Assembly (NCBI GenBank): GCA_034430155.1
Contig: DAOUET010000074.1
Coordinates: 1-26,961 of the forward strand
Source: DAOUET01 sp034430155
GTDB lineage: Bacteria; Chloroflexota; Anaerolineae; Anaerolineales; UBA4823
Length of the DNA stretch: 26,961 nucleotides
Direction: 5' to 3'
The position numbers and the translations under genes were made by a program. The notes under the pieces are model-generated. The model was not told the origin of the DNA, made no database searches, and saw only the letters and a list, made by a program, of their open reading frames with translations. This document shows positions 1 through 8,022 of the stretch, piece by piece. The stretch's first letter is position 1. Every line of letters starts with the position of its first letter.

Positions 1-478
1 GTTCCTCACGGTAGCTTGCAGCATCTGGCGATAGTGTTCGTTCTTGGTGACGGTGCTCTTGCGTTTCTCTCGGCCAGTTTTCTGGTCCGTGTAGGTCTCT
101 GTCTTGGAAACAATCTCAAAGGCCACGGGTAAGGCGATCTCTTGAGCATAGTACAGGGTTGTGATGAAGTTGATCCCTTTGATGGTGCGTCCTTTGGAAT
201 GGTCAAAATGCCAGCAGATGATCTCGTTTTCATCCGTGGAGGGCTTTTCTACGATCGAATCATCGATGATCATCACTCCATCTGCTTGTTCCACTTTGCG
301 CACCGTTGGCTTGACCAGTCGCCACCATTCTTTGCAGGTCATTTTCGGACTAGCCAGCATCCGGGTCACCTGATCGTGACTGACTTCTCGAAGGAGAAGT
401 CTCGCCAAGCCAGTTGCTGTGGTTTTCTCCAAATGAGCTAATCAAGTAATTTGAGTATAGGTCCAGAATGTTTTTCAT
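1..478 (-). pseudogene. IS4-like DDE transposase, 5' part, frameshifted, runs off the window
   Basis: Read on the minus strand, an ATG at 478 is preceded by GGAGAG and opens with MKNILDLYSNYLISSFG. After about 17 codons the frame breaks near 425-432. The neighbouring frame then continues as a typical transposase N-terminal region: SHDQVTRML, MIIDDSIVEKP, then ICWHFDHSKGRTIKGINF, where IIDDS would carry the first catalytic Asp. Removing one base around 428 restores one continuous reading frame, so this looks like a +1 frameshift in a formerly normal gene. The rest of the transposase, with the later catalytic residues, lies beyond base 1. IS4 superfamily membership is my reading of these motifs; the exact IS name is not recognised. 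It is probably non-functional as it stands, unless the slip is programmed or a sequencing error. Confidence 0.72.
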
Positions 479-515
479 ACTGCTCTCCTGACCTATATTC
501 TACAATTTTTCACCC

Positions 516-539
516 GTTACGCACTACTCACTGCGTAAC
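516..539. repeat. 8-bp perfect inverted repeat between IS remnant and osmC
   Basis: GTTACGCA (516-523) and TGCGTAAC (532-539) pair perfectly around an 8-base loop. There is no T tract on either side, so it is not a convincing intrinsic terminator. It lies between the start of the broken transposase and osmC, and could belong to the outer end of the IS or be a regulator site for osmC. Confidence 0.5.
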
Positions 540-580
540 ATGAGTTAATTAAATAATTGCTTGAAGGATTTGGAGGGTTT

Positions 581-1012
581 ATGGAAGATGCCTTTGAAGT
601 AATGGCTGAGTGGCAAGGAGATTCCGTATTCTTGGGGTCTAATGAAGCAGGTGGCTCTGTCCAAATGGGTTCGAAAGAAGGTCGACCAGGAATCGGACCT
701 ATGGAAATGTTGTTGCTTGGCTTAGCAGGATGTACCGGGGTAGATATTGTGAATATATTAAGAAAAAAACGGCAACCACTTAAGGGATTAAATATCAAAG
801 CCAAGGGAAAAAGAGCGGAAACACACCCAAAAATTTATACTGAAATCGAAGTGGTCTATCTAATAAAGGGAGATGGCTTAGAGCAAAAGGCAATCGAACA
901 GGCAATCCAGCTTTCTGAGGATAAATATTGTTCAGCGAGTATTATGTTAAAAGCAAGTGCACACATTAAATCATCATATGAAATCATCACTGGCGAATCA
1001 GAGGTGATTTAA
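581..1012 (+). CDS. OsmC/Ohr family protein
   Basis: A 143-residue OsmC-family protein. The family includes thiol-dependent peroxidases that reduce organic hydroperoxides, and several uncharacterised YhfA-like members. The two family cysteines are present: C51 in the motif LAGCTGVD and C117 in DKYCSAS, on the helices where the peroxidatic and resolving thiols sit in OsmC/Ohr. Length is normal for the family. I chose ATG 581 because GGAGGG ends 3 bases upstream; a TTG 24 bases earlier is open but has no ribosome site. Thioredoxin follows 27 bases later on the same strand, so the two are probably co-transcribed. Thioredoxin is a plausible electron donor for an OsmC peroxidase, but that pairing is inference. 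Peroxidase versus YhfA-type function cannot be decided from sequence alone. Confidence 0.85.
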   Translation: MEDAFEVMAEWQGDSVFLGSNEAGGSVQMGSKEGRPGIGPMEMLLLGLAGCTGVDIVNILRKKRQPLKGLNIKAKGKRAETHPKIYTEIEVVYLIKGDGLEQKAIEQAIQLSEDKYCSASIMLKASAHIKSSYEIITGESEVI

Positions 1013-1039
1013 GGATTTATATTCTTAGGAGATATATAA

Positions 1040-1399
1040 GTGATTGAAGAACCAGTACACGTAAATGATGAAGCATTTGATAAAACTGTGTTGCAATCGG
1101 GAATCCCTGTAATCGTTGATTTCTGGGCGCCATGGTGTGCTCCTTGTCGTATAGTTGCACCCACGCTTAACAAGCTGGCAAAAGAATATGCCGGTAAGTT
1201 ATTGGTAGCCAAAGTAAACACTGACGATAACCCCAAATGGGCTCAAAGCTATAATGTGCAGGGAATCCCGACTATGCTATTTGTCGCCGGTGGAAAAATA
1301 ATTCACCGGCAAGTGGGTGCATTACCTGAACCCATGTTGCGAGAGGTTGTGAGTGAGTTTTTAGATGTAGTCTCGGATGCTGAAGTACAAAAGGATTAA
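1040..1399 (+). CDS. trxA: Thioredoxin (CAPC active site)
   Basis: A 119-residue cytosolic thioredoxin-fold protein for disulfide reduction. The active site is WCAPC, with C33 and C36, so the usual CGPC Gly is Ala; this variant is found in other thioredoxins. The cis-Pro loop GIPTML and the flanking VDFWAP strand are intact, and the length is close to the usual 105-110 plus a short tail. There is no signal peptide or membrane anchor. The start is GTG at 1040 with TAGGAG about 8 bases upstream. It is the second gene of an osmC-trx pair and is followed at once by a strong terminator. Substrates cannot be told from sequence. Confidence 0.92.
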   Translation: MIEEPVHVNDEAFDKTVLQSGIPVIVDFWAPWCAPCRIVAPTLNKLAKEYAGKLLVAKVNTDDNPKWAQSYNVQGIPTMLFVAGGKIIHRQVGALPEPMLREVVSEFLDVVSDAEVQKD

Positions 1400-1407
1400 T
1401 TACATCA

Positions 1408-1455
1408 AAAAAGCAACGTATAAAAGACAGCATAAACTTTTATACGTTGCTTTTT
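1408..1455. terminator. Bidirectional intrinsic terminator between trx and murA
   Basis: Two 19-base arms (1408-1426 and 1437-1455) are perfectly complementary around a 10-base loop. The outer five pairs are A:T, so each strand ends its hairpin in a T run: TTTTT then TATTT on the + strand, and TTTTT on the - strand. Genes converge here from both sides, so one element can stop both thioredoxin and murA transcripts. Confidence 0.93.
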
Positions 1456-1472
1456 ATTTAGATATCGAGAGA

Positions 1473-2762
1473 TCAGATGCTAAGACGCTCTATGTGAGCT
1501 CCTAAATTTCTGAGTTTTTCATCGATGCGTTCATAACCGCGGTCAATCTGACCGACATTGCGAATTTCCGATTTGCCTTTGGCTGCCAGGGCTGCTAAGA
1601 GTAACGCCAAGCCGGCTCTAATGTCTGGGCTTTCGACATTCTCGCCGATCAACTCAGTGGGTCCTTGGACAATACAGCGATGCGGATCGCATAAGACAAT
1701 TTGGGCACCCATAGCTTTCAGTTTGTCTGTGAAATACATGCGACCTTCATACATCCAATCATGGAACAGGATACTCCCTTTTGATTGGGTGGCCATTACG
1801 ATGGCTACGCTCATCAAATCTGTTGGAAAAGACGGCCAAGGCATCACGCTGATCTCGGGGATGTTATCTCCAAGATCTGGTTCGATCACCATTCTTTGCT
1901 GATTGGGCACCAGGATGTCATCTCCTATGATTTGCCATTCTACTCCTAGGCGATGAAAAACCAATCGGATCATATCCAAATACTGAGTGCCAGCCTCCCG
2001 GATACGGATAGATCCATGGGTGACAACTGCTGCCCCAATAAAGCTGATAACTTCCAAATAATCTGGGCCAATTGTGAACTCTCCACCATGTAACTTATCT
2101 ACACCATGGATATGTAATGTATTGGAACCGATATTTTCTATATTTGCCCCGATTGAGTTGAGGAAAAAGCATAGATCTTGGATATGAGGCTCCGAAGCAG
2201 CATTACGCAAAACGGTAGTGCCTCTCGCCATAACCGCAGCCATAATGGTGTTTTCTGTGGCTGTTACACTGGCTTCATCAAGAAGAATGTTACTGCCCAA
2301 TAACTTACCTGCCTGAAAACGATATATACGATTAATGCGGTCGTATTCTGCTTGGGCGCCAAGTGCTTGCAAAGCCAGAATATGGGTATCTACGCGACGA
2401 CGACCGATGATGTCTCCTCCAGGTGGCGGCAGATGGAGCTCGCCAGCCCGCGCCATCATCGGCCCAGCCAATAAGATGGATGCCCTGATACGGCGACATA
2501 ATTGTGGGTCTAAACCAGCTGGAAGGACTTGCTTCGCCTGGATCTGCCAGGAATGAGCTGCCAGGTCCTTGATTTCAACGCCCAGGCTCTCAATCAGAGC
2601 ACGCATGGCATAGATATCTAGGATATTGGGGATGTTGTGTAGAACTACAGGTTCTTCCGTAAGGAGACATGCTGCCAGAAGCGGTAAGGCTGCATTTTTA
2701 TTTCCAGATGGCGTGATCTCTCCTTGTAATGGATAGCTGCCATCAATGATAAATTTATCCAT
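1473..2762 (-). CDS. murA: UDP-N-acetylglucosamine 1-carboxyvinyltransferase, natural Asp variant
   Basis: MurA transfers enolpyruvate from PEP to UDP-GlcNAc, the first committed step of peptidoglycan synthesis, in the cytosol. The 429 residues cover the whole family length. The N-terminal NKNAALP carries the conserved Lys22. In the mobile catalytic loop, PPPGGDIIGRRRVD has Asp117 where most MurA proteins have the fosfomycin-target Cys (PGGC). This Cys-to-Asp state is known in Mycobacterium and Chlamydia MurA and gives intrinsic fosfomycin resistance. I chose ATG 2762 because AAGGAGG sits about 8 bases upstream and the protein then begins at the normal family N-terminus; an ATG 39 bases earlier only adds residues. 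It overlaps the upstream SAM hydrolase gene by 8 bases, so translation is probably coupled. Confidence 0.96.
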   Translation of the reverse strand: MDKFIIDGSYPLQGEITPSGNKNAALPLLAACLLTEEPVVLHNIPNILDIYAMRALIESLGVEIKDLAAHSWQIQAKQVLPAGLDPQLCRRIRASILLAGPMMARAGELHLPPPGGDIIGRRRVDTHILALQALGAQAEYDRINRIYRFQAGKLLGSNILLDEASVTATENTIMAAVMARGTTVLRNAASEPHIQDLCFFLNSIGANIENIGSNTLHIHGVDKLHGGEFTIGPDYLEVISFIGAAVVTHGSIRIREAGTQYLDMIRLVFHRLGVEWQIIGDDILVPNQQRMVIEPDLGDNIPEISVMPWPSFPTDLMSVAIVMATQSKGSILFHDWMYEGRMYFTDKLKAMGAQIVLCDPHRCIVQGPTELIGENVESPDIRAGLALLLAALAAKGKSEIRNVGQIDRGYERIDEKLRNLGAHIERLSI

Positions 2763-3627
2763 TTGGATTCTGCCTCCTTGAGGAAAGGGTAATGTGATCA
2801 CCAGTATGTAGGTCCAGCATCACCGCGGCGCTCTTCTGGTTGGCAACGATCTCTATTAGACCACAGCTACCAATAAGTGCAGCACAACCTTCAGGGGGTA
2901 CCTCGGTAAAAGTGCTTACCAAGGGTAGGGATATCCCGTTGGGTAGATTTATATCAATTAGATTGATTAGAAAAGTTTGTGGAGTTAAGGGCTTCTTTGC
3001 GCTTAGAAACCAAGGTGAAAATTTTATTATCTCTTCATTGACATGAGTGAAACAGCCCAGGCTGGTGAGCAGATTACCAAAGTGGTCCGCGTACAGGATT
3101 TCACCCTGAAGAGATTGGGCATCGGGAGATCGTAAATATGGGGGGGACAACAAGATTAAATCCTGGATTACACGACCAAATTCAGAGCCAGGAATACCCC
3201 TGGCAACAAAGGCAGCTGCCGGAGCAAATATATCCCGCCCGTGAAAAGTATTGGTTGGGTTTGGCAAGGCAAATTCGGGATTCTGCAATTCCCAGGCTTG
3301 GAATCCTTGGTCGAGAATGAAAGTGAAAATACCATTATCTGGTCCAATAAAGGTATTTGCACCAGATTGCAGGATGATCCCACGCTGGTCAGTGCCGACT
3401 CCTGGATCTACGACGCAAAGGAAAACTGTACCGTCTGGAAAATATGGACGTGATTGCCACAAAGTAATGGCTGCATGGCGGATATCTCCAGGGGGTATCT
3501 CATGGCTGATGTCAATATATGGGATACCGGGGGCAATTTTCGCCAGCACGCCTTTCATAATGCCACAGAAAGGATCCTGGCTGCCAAAATCTGTCAGAAG
3601 CGCGATTAATGGGGCAGTGATCATCAA
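2755..3627 (-). CDS. SAM hydroxide adenosyltransferase (DUF62 / SAM hydrolase family)
   Basis: A 290-residue protein of the S-adenosyl-L-methionine hydroxide adenosyltransferase family, related to fluorinase and chlorinase. Known non-halogenating members hydrolyse SAM to adenosine and methionine. Family motifs run in order: LTDFGSQDPF near the N-terminus, DISHEIPPGD, VVDPGVGTDQRG, GPDNGIF, FHGRDIFAPAA, YADHFGNL, and C-terminal LIGSCGLIEIVANQKSA. Length is complete. Tandem ATG codons at 3627 and 3624 are both possible and neither has a clear ribosome site. It is the first gene of a short unit with murA (8-base overlap). The physiological reason for hydrolysing SAM is unclear in most bacteria. 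I see no sign of halogenase-specific context. Confidence 0.93.
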   Translation of the reverse strand: MMITAPLIALLTDFGSQDPFCGIMKGVLAKIAPGIPYIDISHEIPPGDIRHAAITLWQSRPYFPDGTVFLCVVDPGVGTDQRGIILQSGANTFIGPDNGIFTFILDQGFQAWELQNPEFALPNPTNTFHGRDIFAPAAAFVARGIPGSEFGRVIQDLILLSPPYLRSPDAQSLQGEILYADHFGNLLTSLGCFTHVNEEIIKFSPWFLSAKKPLTPQTFLINLIDINLPNGISLPLVSTFTEVPPEGCAALIGSCGLIEIVANQKSAAVMLDLHTGDHITLSSRRQNPNG

Positions 3628-3691
3628 ACGAATTTTAACTGAAAAACAAAATTGTTATGTCTGAAAGGGGAAATTCCTTCCATTGTGCTGC

Positions 3692-3697
3692 TATAAT
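3692..3697 (+). promoter_or_regulatory. Candidate -10 box for a leaderless prepilin peptidase mRNA
   Basis: A perfect TATAAT ends 10 bases before the ATG at 3708, so a start site 6-8 bases downstream would fall at or just before that ATG. No recognisable -35 is found 16-18 bases upstream and no Shine-Dalgarno precedes the ATG. The arrangement fits a leaderless message, but a single hexamer is weak evidence. Confidence 0.4.
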
Positions 3698-3707
3698 TCT
3701 TCAACAT

Positions 3708-4472
3708 ATGGTAATCTTGGCTTTCCTACTTGGGTTGCTGGCAGGTGAACTGGTGAATTATCTCGCAGACACCCTGCCATATCGTCGCAGAATAACAGCC
3801 CCATTTTGCCCGGTATGCGGATCAGAGCTCTCCTGGCACAATTATTTTATTTGGCCCCGAAGGTGCCACGTTTGTGGTACCCGACGTTTATGGCGGATCT
3901 GGATAGTTGATGTCATCGCAACCATTACAGCAGTCTGGCTTTGGCTCTCGCCTCCGAATAACTTGAATTTCTTAACCGGATTCCTCGTATTGATCTATTT
4001 CGGATTGGTCACGGTAATAGACCTAGAACACCGCCTGATTCTGCATCCGGTCAGTGTCGCTGGTGCAATCCTGGGGTTGATCATTGGAATTTGGTCCCAT
4101 GGCCTTCTTCCCACCATTATAGGAGGTGTGGCGGGGTTTGGGATCATGTTTATACTTTATATGATGGGGAATTTTTTTGTCAAATTAATGTCTCGCAGGC
4201 AGGGAAAAGAAATCGAAGAGGATGCGTTGGGTTTTGGAGACGTCAACCTATCTGGTGTCTTAGGATTAATCTTGGGTTGGCCTGGGATATTGGTGGGGCT
4301 TATTCTGGCTATTTTGATTGGTGGTTTTGTCAGCTTGGTCTACATGATAGGGATGTTAGTCACTCGAAGATTCCAATTCTTCCGGGCAATTCCTTATGGC
4401 CCCTTCCTGATTACTGGGGCGACATTAATCCTCTTTTTTCGCAATATCATCATCACCTATTTGGGTCAGTAA
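3708..4472 (+). CDS. pilD: Type IV prepilin peptidase (A24 family)
   Basis: A membrane aspartic protease that cleaves, and in bifunctional members N-methylates, type IV prepilins and pseudopilins. From ATG 3708 it has 254 residues. A short hydrophobic start is followed by a cytoplasmic domain with two CxxC pairs (C34/C37 and C53/C56, a zinc ribbon) and then about six membrane helices. Both catalytic aspartates are present: D105 in TVIDLEH and D178 in the GFGD signature. An upstream ATG at 3657 would add 17 residues that the family normally lacks. Neither start has a ribosome site, but a TATAAT lies just before 3708. No pilin or assembly genes are nearby, so its substrates are encoded elsewhere. 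It is divergent from the SAM hydrolase gene and converges on the LCP gene with a 15-base gap. Confidence 0.93.
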   Translation: MVILAFLLGLLAGELVNYLADTLPYRRRITAPFCPVCGSELSWHNYFIWPRRCHVCGTRRLWRIWIVDVIATITAVWLWLSPPNNLNFLTGFLVLIYFGLVTVIDLEHRLILHPVSVAGAILGLIIGIWSHGLLPTIIGGVAGFGIMFILYMMGNFFVKLMSRRQGKEIEEDALGFGDVNLSGVLGLILGWPGILVGLILAILIGGFVSLVYMIGMLVTRRFQFFRAIPYGPFLITGATLILFFRNIIITYLGQ

Positions 4473-4487
4473 CAGATGATTTCCGGG

Positions 4488-5414
4488 TTACTGGTTAAAT
4501 ATTTCATTGACTAATGGGTTGATCTTTTCCCAAATCGGGGCGAGCACCTGGGCTCCCCCCGAGGTAGTGAAGGGTGAAACTTCTTCTCTCGAGATTACCC
4601 GTGCGTCAATGCCGTCGGCACCCGCCCGCAGGACCGCCAAAGCCAGGCGTGGCCACTGCCATATTGGGATATTGGTGTCAACTGCACTCCTCAAAGCGAT
4701 CATGAATGCTGGCAGGCGTGGCCATGACGATGGATCTCTAATCTCGTTCCAAACCGCTTTAAAGAAAAGCTGACCATTTTCAATGCGAGAGAAATCATCA
4801 GCTCCTTGCCGGTCTCGGACAAAGGCCAAGCTCTGTGTTCCATCCAAATGGTGTAATCCTGCCGTATAGAGCGCAGTTGGATGATCTATTTGGATATCCA
4901 CACCCCCTAAAACATCAACAATCTGTTGTAAACCATCGAAACGGATACGCACGTAATAATCCATTTTGACATCAAAATTCTGCTGAATGGTCTCCATCAC
5001 CCTCAATGGTCCACTACCAGGGGCTTCTAATTCAGCGTAGAAATGAGCAGTGTTTATCCGGTTTTCACCAACTCCTGGTACAGAAACCCATAAGTCACGA
5101 GGAATGGATAGCATACCAACATAAGGTCTGGGGGGCAAGACGGTCATCATTATTATGGTATCGCTCCTGCTTAAATCAGCTCTCTCTGGGGCACGGTCAA
5201 TACCTAATAAAAGGATATTTGTTCTTGTAGGCGCCAGAAGATAGAAGATGATGAGCAAGGTCAACAAACCGATCGCAGGTATAACTTTAAAACAACCAAT
5301 AACAGGACTACTCCTGGTATGCGTGGCTAATTCGATGGGCTTGTCTCGGGAAAATTGATCTGCTGTATCTATCGAGTTCGCTGATAAATGGTGAGAATTA
5401 GTATTCATGGACAT
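4488..5414 (-). CDS. LytR-CpsA-Psr (LCP) family cell-wall protein
   Basis: A 308-residue single-pass membrane protein. About 45 cytoplasmic residues, one hydrophobic helix (roughly 46-62) and an extracellular LCP domain follow each other. Domain motifs are TNILLLGIDR, SRSDTIIMM, LSIPRDLWV, RFDGLQQIVDVLGGVDI and FVRDR....DFSRIENGQ, the last matching the family's Arg-rich phosphate-binding region, though RQQ reads as NGQ here. LCP enzymes attach undecaprenyl-linked polymers (teichoic acids, capsule, arabinogalactan) to peptidoglycan. Which polymer this lineage uses is unknown. The start is ATG 5414, with another ATG two codons in. It lies 72 bases downstream of secF on the same strand and may be read from the secDF transcript, since no terminator is evident in the gap. 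Confidence 0.92.
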   Translation of the reverse strand: MSMNTNSHHLSANSIDTADQFSRDKPIELATHTRSSPVIGCFKVIPAIGLLTLLIIFYLLAPTRTNILLLGIDRAPERADLSRSDTIIMMTVLPPRPYVGMLSIPRDLWVSVPGVGENRINTAHFYAELEAPGSGPLRVMETIQQNFDVKMDYYVRIRFDGLQQIVDVLGGVDIQIDHPTALYTAGLHHLDGTQSLAFVRDRQGADDFSRIENGQLFFKAVWNEIRDPSSWPRLPAFMIALRSAVDTNIPIWQWPRLALAVLRAGADGIDARVISREEVSPFTTSGGAQVLAPIWEKINPLVNEIFNQ

Positions 5415-5486
5415 TAAATATTAAGAGGTCGTGGTTGGCAGTACTTTCTCCTGTCAATCAGAACCCCGAATTTTTTATGAGTGATA

Positions 5487-6413
5487 TTAAGCGACTGATT
5501 CTTTACCGTTTCCCCGCTTGAACCAATAGCGCCACTCGTGGTTTTCCCATACCACCAGTATTGGTGAGGCGTTGAAAATAGAGGAATAGGTACCGCTGAA
5601 AACCCCCACCAGTAATGTGACGACAAAGTGTCGTAGAGTGACACCCCCAAAGAGGGCTAAAGCTAATAGCGTAAACATTACGGTCAACTGTGTGTTAATA
5701 GAGCGGTCGAGAGTTTGAACAATTGAGTGGTTAACGACCTGCTCGTAGGGTATTCGTCGATAGATAGTGGCATTCTCGCGGATACGATCAAACACCACGA
5801 TGGAGTCGTGCACAGAAAACCCGATAACAGTAAGTAACGCGGTGAGAAAAAGGGCATCTACCTCCCAACCAAGGAAATGACCGAGTATCGCTTCGATTCC
5901 AACAACTACCGCGACGTCATGGAACATAGCGACGATAGCGCTTACGCCATATCGAAATGCGTTGGCAACCCCTCTGAATGCAAAAGTGATATAAGCTAAT
6001 ATCCCGACGGCAGCCAGTCCGACCGCACCGGCTGCACGAGTAGCGACTTCTTGCCCGACGGAAGGTCCTACAGATTCGAAACTCTGTACGACGATTTGGC
6101 TGCCAAAGCGTTTTTCCATTTCAGAGACAATATTGGTTCTCGTGTTCTCGTCCATACTCTTAGTACGGATAACGATGGAATTTTGCCCGGAAGTCTGGAC
6201 TAAGGTATCGCTGAAACCGAATTCGGTATAAAGCGCGATGACCTCTGCCGATGGGGGTACATTTCCCGATTCGAAGCGCACATCCAATAAACTACCACCG
6301 GTAAAATCGATCCCTAGCGGCAAACCCCAGATGACTAGAGCCAGAAGACCAGGAACGATAACCAGCAAGGAGATCCCGAAATAAATATAGCGTCGTTTTA
6401 CTATGTTTAACAT
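5487..6413 (-). CDS. secF: Protein translocase subunit SecF
   Basis: SecF works with SecD and SecYEG, using proton-motive force to help pull proteins across the membrane. The 308 residues give an N-terminal helix, the GIDFTGGSLLDV strand of the periplasmic head, a periplasmic domain to about residue 120, and five further helices. The typical TVIGFSVHDSIVVFDRIREN signature is present in full. Length matches the family. The start is ATG 6413. It follows secD by 9 bases and is almost certainly in the same operon. The basic C-terminus is usual. Nothing is missing. Confidence 0.97.
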   Translation of the reverse strand: MLNIVKRRYIYFGISLLVIVPGLLALVIWGLPLGIDFTGGSLLDVRFESGNVPPSAEVIALYTEFGFSDTLVQTSGQNSIVIRTKSMDENTRTNIVSEMEKRFGSQIVVQSFESVGPSVGQEVATRAAGAVGLAAVGILAYITFAFRGVANAFRYGVSAIVAMFHDVAVVVGIEAILGHFLGWEVDALFLTALLTVIGFSVHDSIVVFDRIRENATIYRRIPYEQVVNHSIVQTLDRSINTQLTVMFTLLALALFGGVTLRHFVVTLLVGVFSGTYSSIFNASPILVVWENHEWRYWFKRGNGKESVA

Positions 6414-6422
6414 TCCAAGCTC

Positions 6423-7901
6423 CTACACACCGAACCAACCATGATGTTCAGAGAAGTCAATATTGTCCAGCACTACATGGAGAAAAGTACGGGTAACGAT
6501 AATGGCCGTAAACATGCTCACCAGCACACCTAGAGCCAGCGTCAATGAGAAACCTTTGACAATGCTCGCTCCAAAGGTGCTTCCGAACCAAAACAGGATC
6601 AGGCATGTGATTAAAGTCGAGAAATTCGAGTCACGGATAGAAGGCCAAGCCCGGCTCCAGCCCAGATCGATTGCTTGCCTTAAATTACGTCCAGATCGTA
6701 ACTCCTCTTTTAACCGCTCAAAGATAAGGACATTTGCGTCAACAGCCACGCCTACACTCAAGACGAAACCGGCGATGCCTGGGAGGGTCAACGTGACAGG
6801 GATAAATTTGAACAATGCAAATGTGATTAAGGCATAGACAATCAGAGCCAGATCAGCCAAAATACCCGGAAGTCTGTAATATAAACCCATAAACAGCACC
6901 ACAACACTCAAACCAATCATCCCCGCGATAAGGCTCTTCCTGAGCGAATCTTGTCCTAGAGTCGGGCCAACAGTCTGGCTGGTAACAACCTTCAGAGGGA
7001 TAGGCAAGGAACCGTAACGCAATTGTACGGCTAAAGCATTGGCGCTATCTAAAGTGAAGTTTCCGGTAATAACCCCCCGTCCAGCGGTGATAGCACTATC
7101 TACACGTGGTGCGGAGATAACTATTTTGTCTAATACGATGGCCAAAATGTCCCCAACGTGAGCTGAAGTGTAATCTGAAAATATTTTGGAACCCTGGTCG
7201 GATAATTGAAAGGCAACCTCATATTGACCTGTGGTACTGGTAGTGACTGAAACAGTCTTTATGTCAATACCCGTCATGATTGTATGAAATACCTGGGCAG
7301 GCGGGGTTGCGATTGCCGGCGATGCTGCTGTTGAAGTGATCGTTTGGGTTGGGGTTATGGTAGTTGGAGTAGGTTCGCTGGTAGGGGTTGTTTGCTGCGT
7401 GGGGAGTATTGTGGGTTCTTGGATGGGGGCGTTGGTTGGGTTTCCCTGAGGTTGGCTGGACTGCCCGAAATCCGTCTGGATGGTGGTGCCCACCAGAGCT
7501 ATAGCTTCCTGTTGGCTGATGGTTGAAAAATCCACAAATTCGAGTAATCCGGTTTGTTGGATTGTAGCGAGCGCTTTCTGCGGATCAGTCTCACCTGGAA
7601 GTTCAACAACGATACGCCGTTCTCCGGCCTGTTGGACGACCGCTTCATTGACACCCAATCCGTTCACACGGTTTTCAACAATTTGCCTGGCTGTGGTCAT
7701 GGCTCCGGCGGGTATGGGTTCATTAGGTGGCAAATCCGCTTCCAGAAGAGCCTGTACACCACCCACCAAATCAAGACCTAAGCGGGTTTGGATTAATCGA
7801 TTGATACTCCCGATGTGGATGCCGGGGTTGTTGGGCAAATCCATCCAAATGGCGATGGCAATAATGACTAATATTATTATTAGAGTCCGGTATAGTCTCA
7901 T
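6423..7901 (-). CDS. secD: Protein translocase subunit SecD with Pro/Thr-rich insert
   Basis: SecD is the larger partner of SecF in the accessory translocase complex. The 492 residues contain an N-terminal helix, GLDLVGGVQ, the P1 head domain, and six C-terminal helices with the VGVAVDANVLIFERLKEE signature. A stretch of about 55 residues rich in Pro, Thr and Gln (about 148-202) interrupts the extracytoplasmic head. It has no predicted structure and looks like a linker loop. ATG 7901 is preceded by AAGG 4 bases away and by a stronger GGAGG further up. It heads a secD-secF operon, with a promoter and a hairpin leader upstream. Confidence 0.97.
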   Translation of the reverse strand: MRLYRTLIIILVIIAIAIWMDLPNNPGIHIGSINRLIQTRLGLDLVGGVQALLEADLPPNEPIPAGAMTTARQIVENRVNGLGVNEAVVQQAGERRIVVELPGETDPQKALATIQQTGLLEFVDFSTISQQEAIALVGTTIQTDFGQSSQPQGNPTNAPIQEPTILPTQQTTPTSEPTPTTITPTQTITSTAASPAIATPPAQVFHTIMTGIDIKTVSVTTSTTGQYEVAFQLSDQGSKIFSDYTSAHVGDILAIVLDKIVISAPRVDSAITAGRGVITGNFTLDSANALAVQLRYGSLPIPLKVVTSQTVGPTLGQDSLRKSLIAGMIGLSVVVLFMGLYYRLPGILADLALIVYALITFALFKFIPVTLTLPGIAGFVLSVGVAVDANVLIFERLKEELRSGRNLRQAIDLGWSRAWPSIRDSNFSTLITCLILFWFGSTFGASIVKGFSLTLALGVLVSMFTAIIVTRTFLHVVLDNIDFSEHHGWFGV

Positions 7902-7938
7902 CTACCTTGCTTGGCCTCCGAGTTTGATTCATGAAAAC

Positions 7939-7955
7939 GCCAGCCCAAGGCTGGC
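7939..7955 (-). terminator. Hairpin with short T run in the secD leader (terminator or attenuator)
   Basis: On the minus strand, GCCAGCC and GGCTGGC form a perfect 7-bp GC-rich stem with a 3-base TTG loop, followed by G and TTTT. It could end transcripts from the upstream kinase gene. However, it lies downstream of the best candidate secD promoter, so it would also sit in the secD 5' leader, 38 bases before the start codon. Confidence 0.55.
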
Positions 7956-7995
7956 AAGTTATAAAGGAGAATCATTGATATCCAACCAGCGGCTA

Positions 7996-8022
7996 GCAAG
8001 CAGGGATTATACCCCTGTTTGC
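7996..8022. promoter_or_regulatory. Inverted repeat centred on the secD -10 box (candidate operator)
   Basis: GCAAGCAGGG (7996-8005) and CCCTGTTTGC (8013-8022) are inverted copies with one mismatch, separated by 7 bases holding the -10 hexamer. The total length (27 bp) and position are those of a dimeric repressor site that would occlude RNA polymerase. No regulator gene is adjacent, so the binding protein is unknown. Confidence 0.45.

Noticed and set aside
2335..2556. Plus-strand frame within murA
   Set aside because: The sense strand encodes the conserved MurA catalytic loop here. The other frame has no start signal or domain.
7300..7460. G-rich plus strand as a G-quadruplex or regulatory element
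   Set aside because: The bias is fully explained by Pro/Thr/Gln codons of the SecD insert on the other strand.
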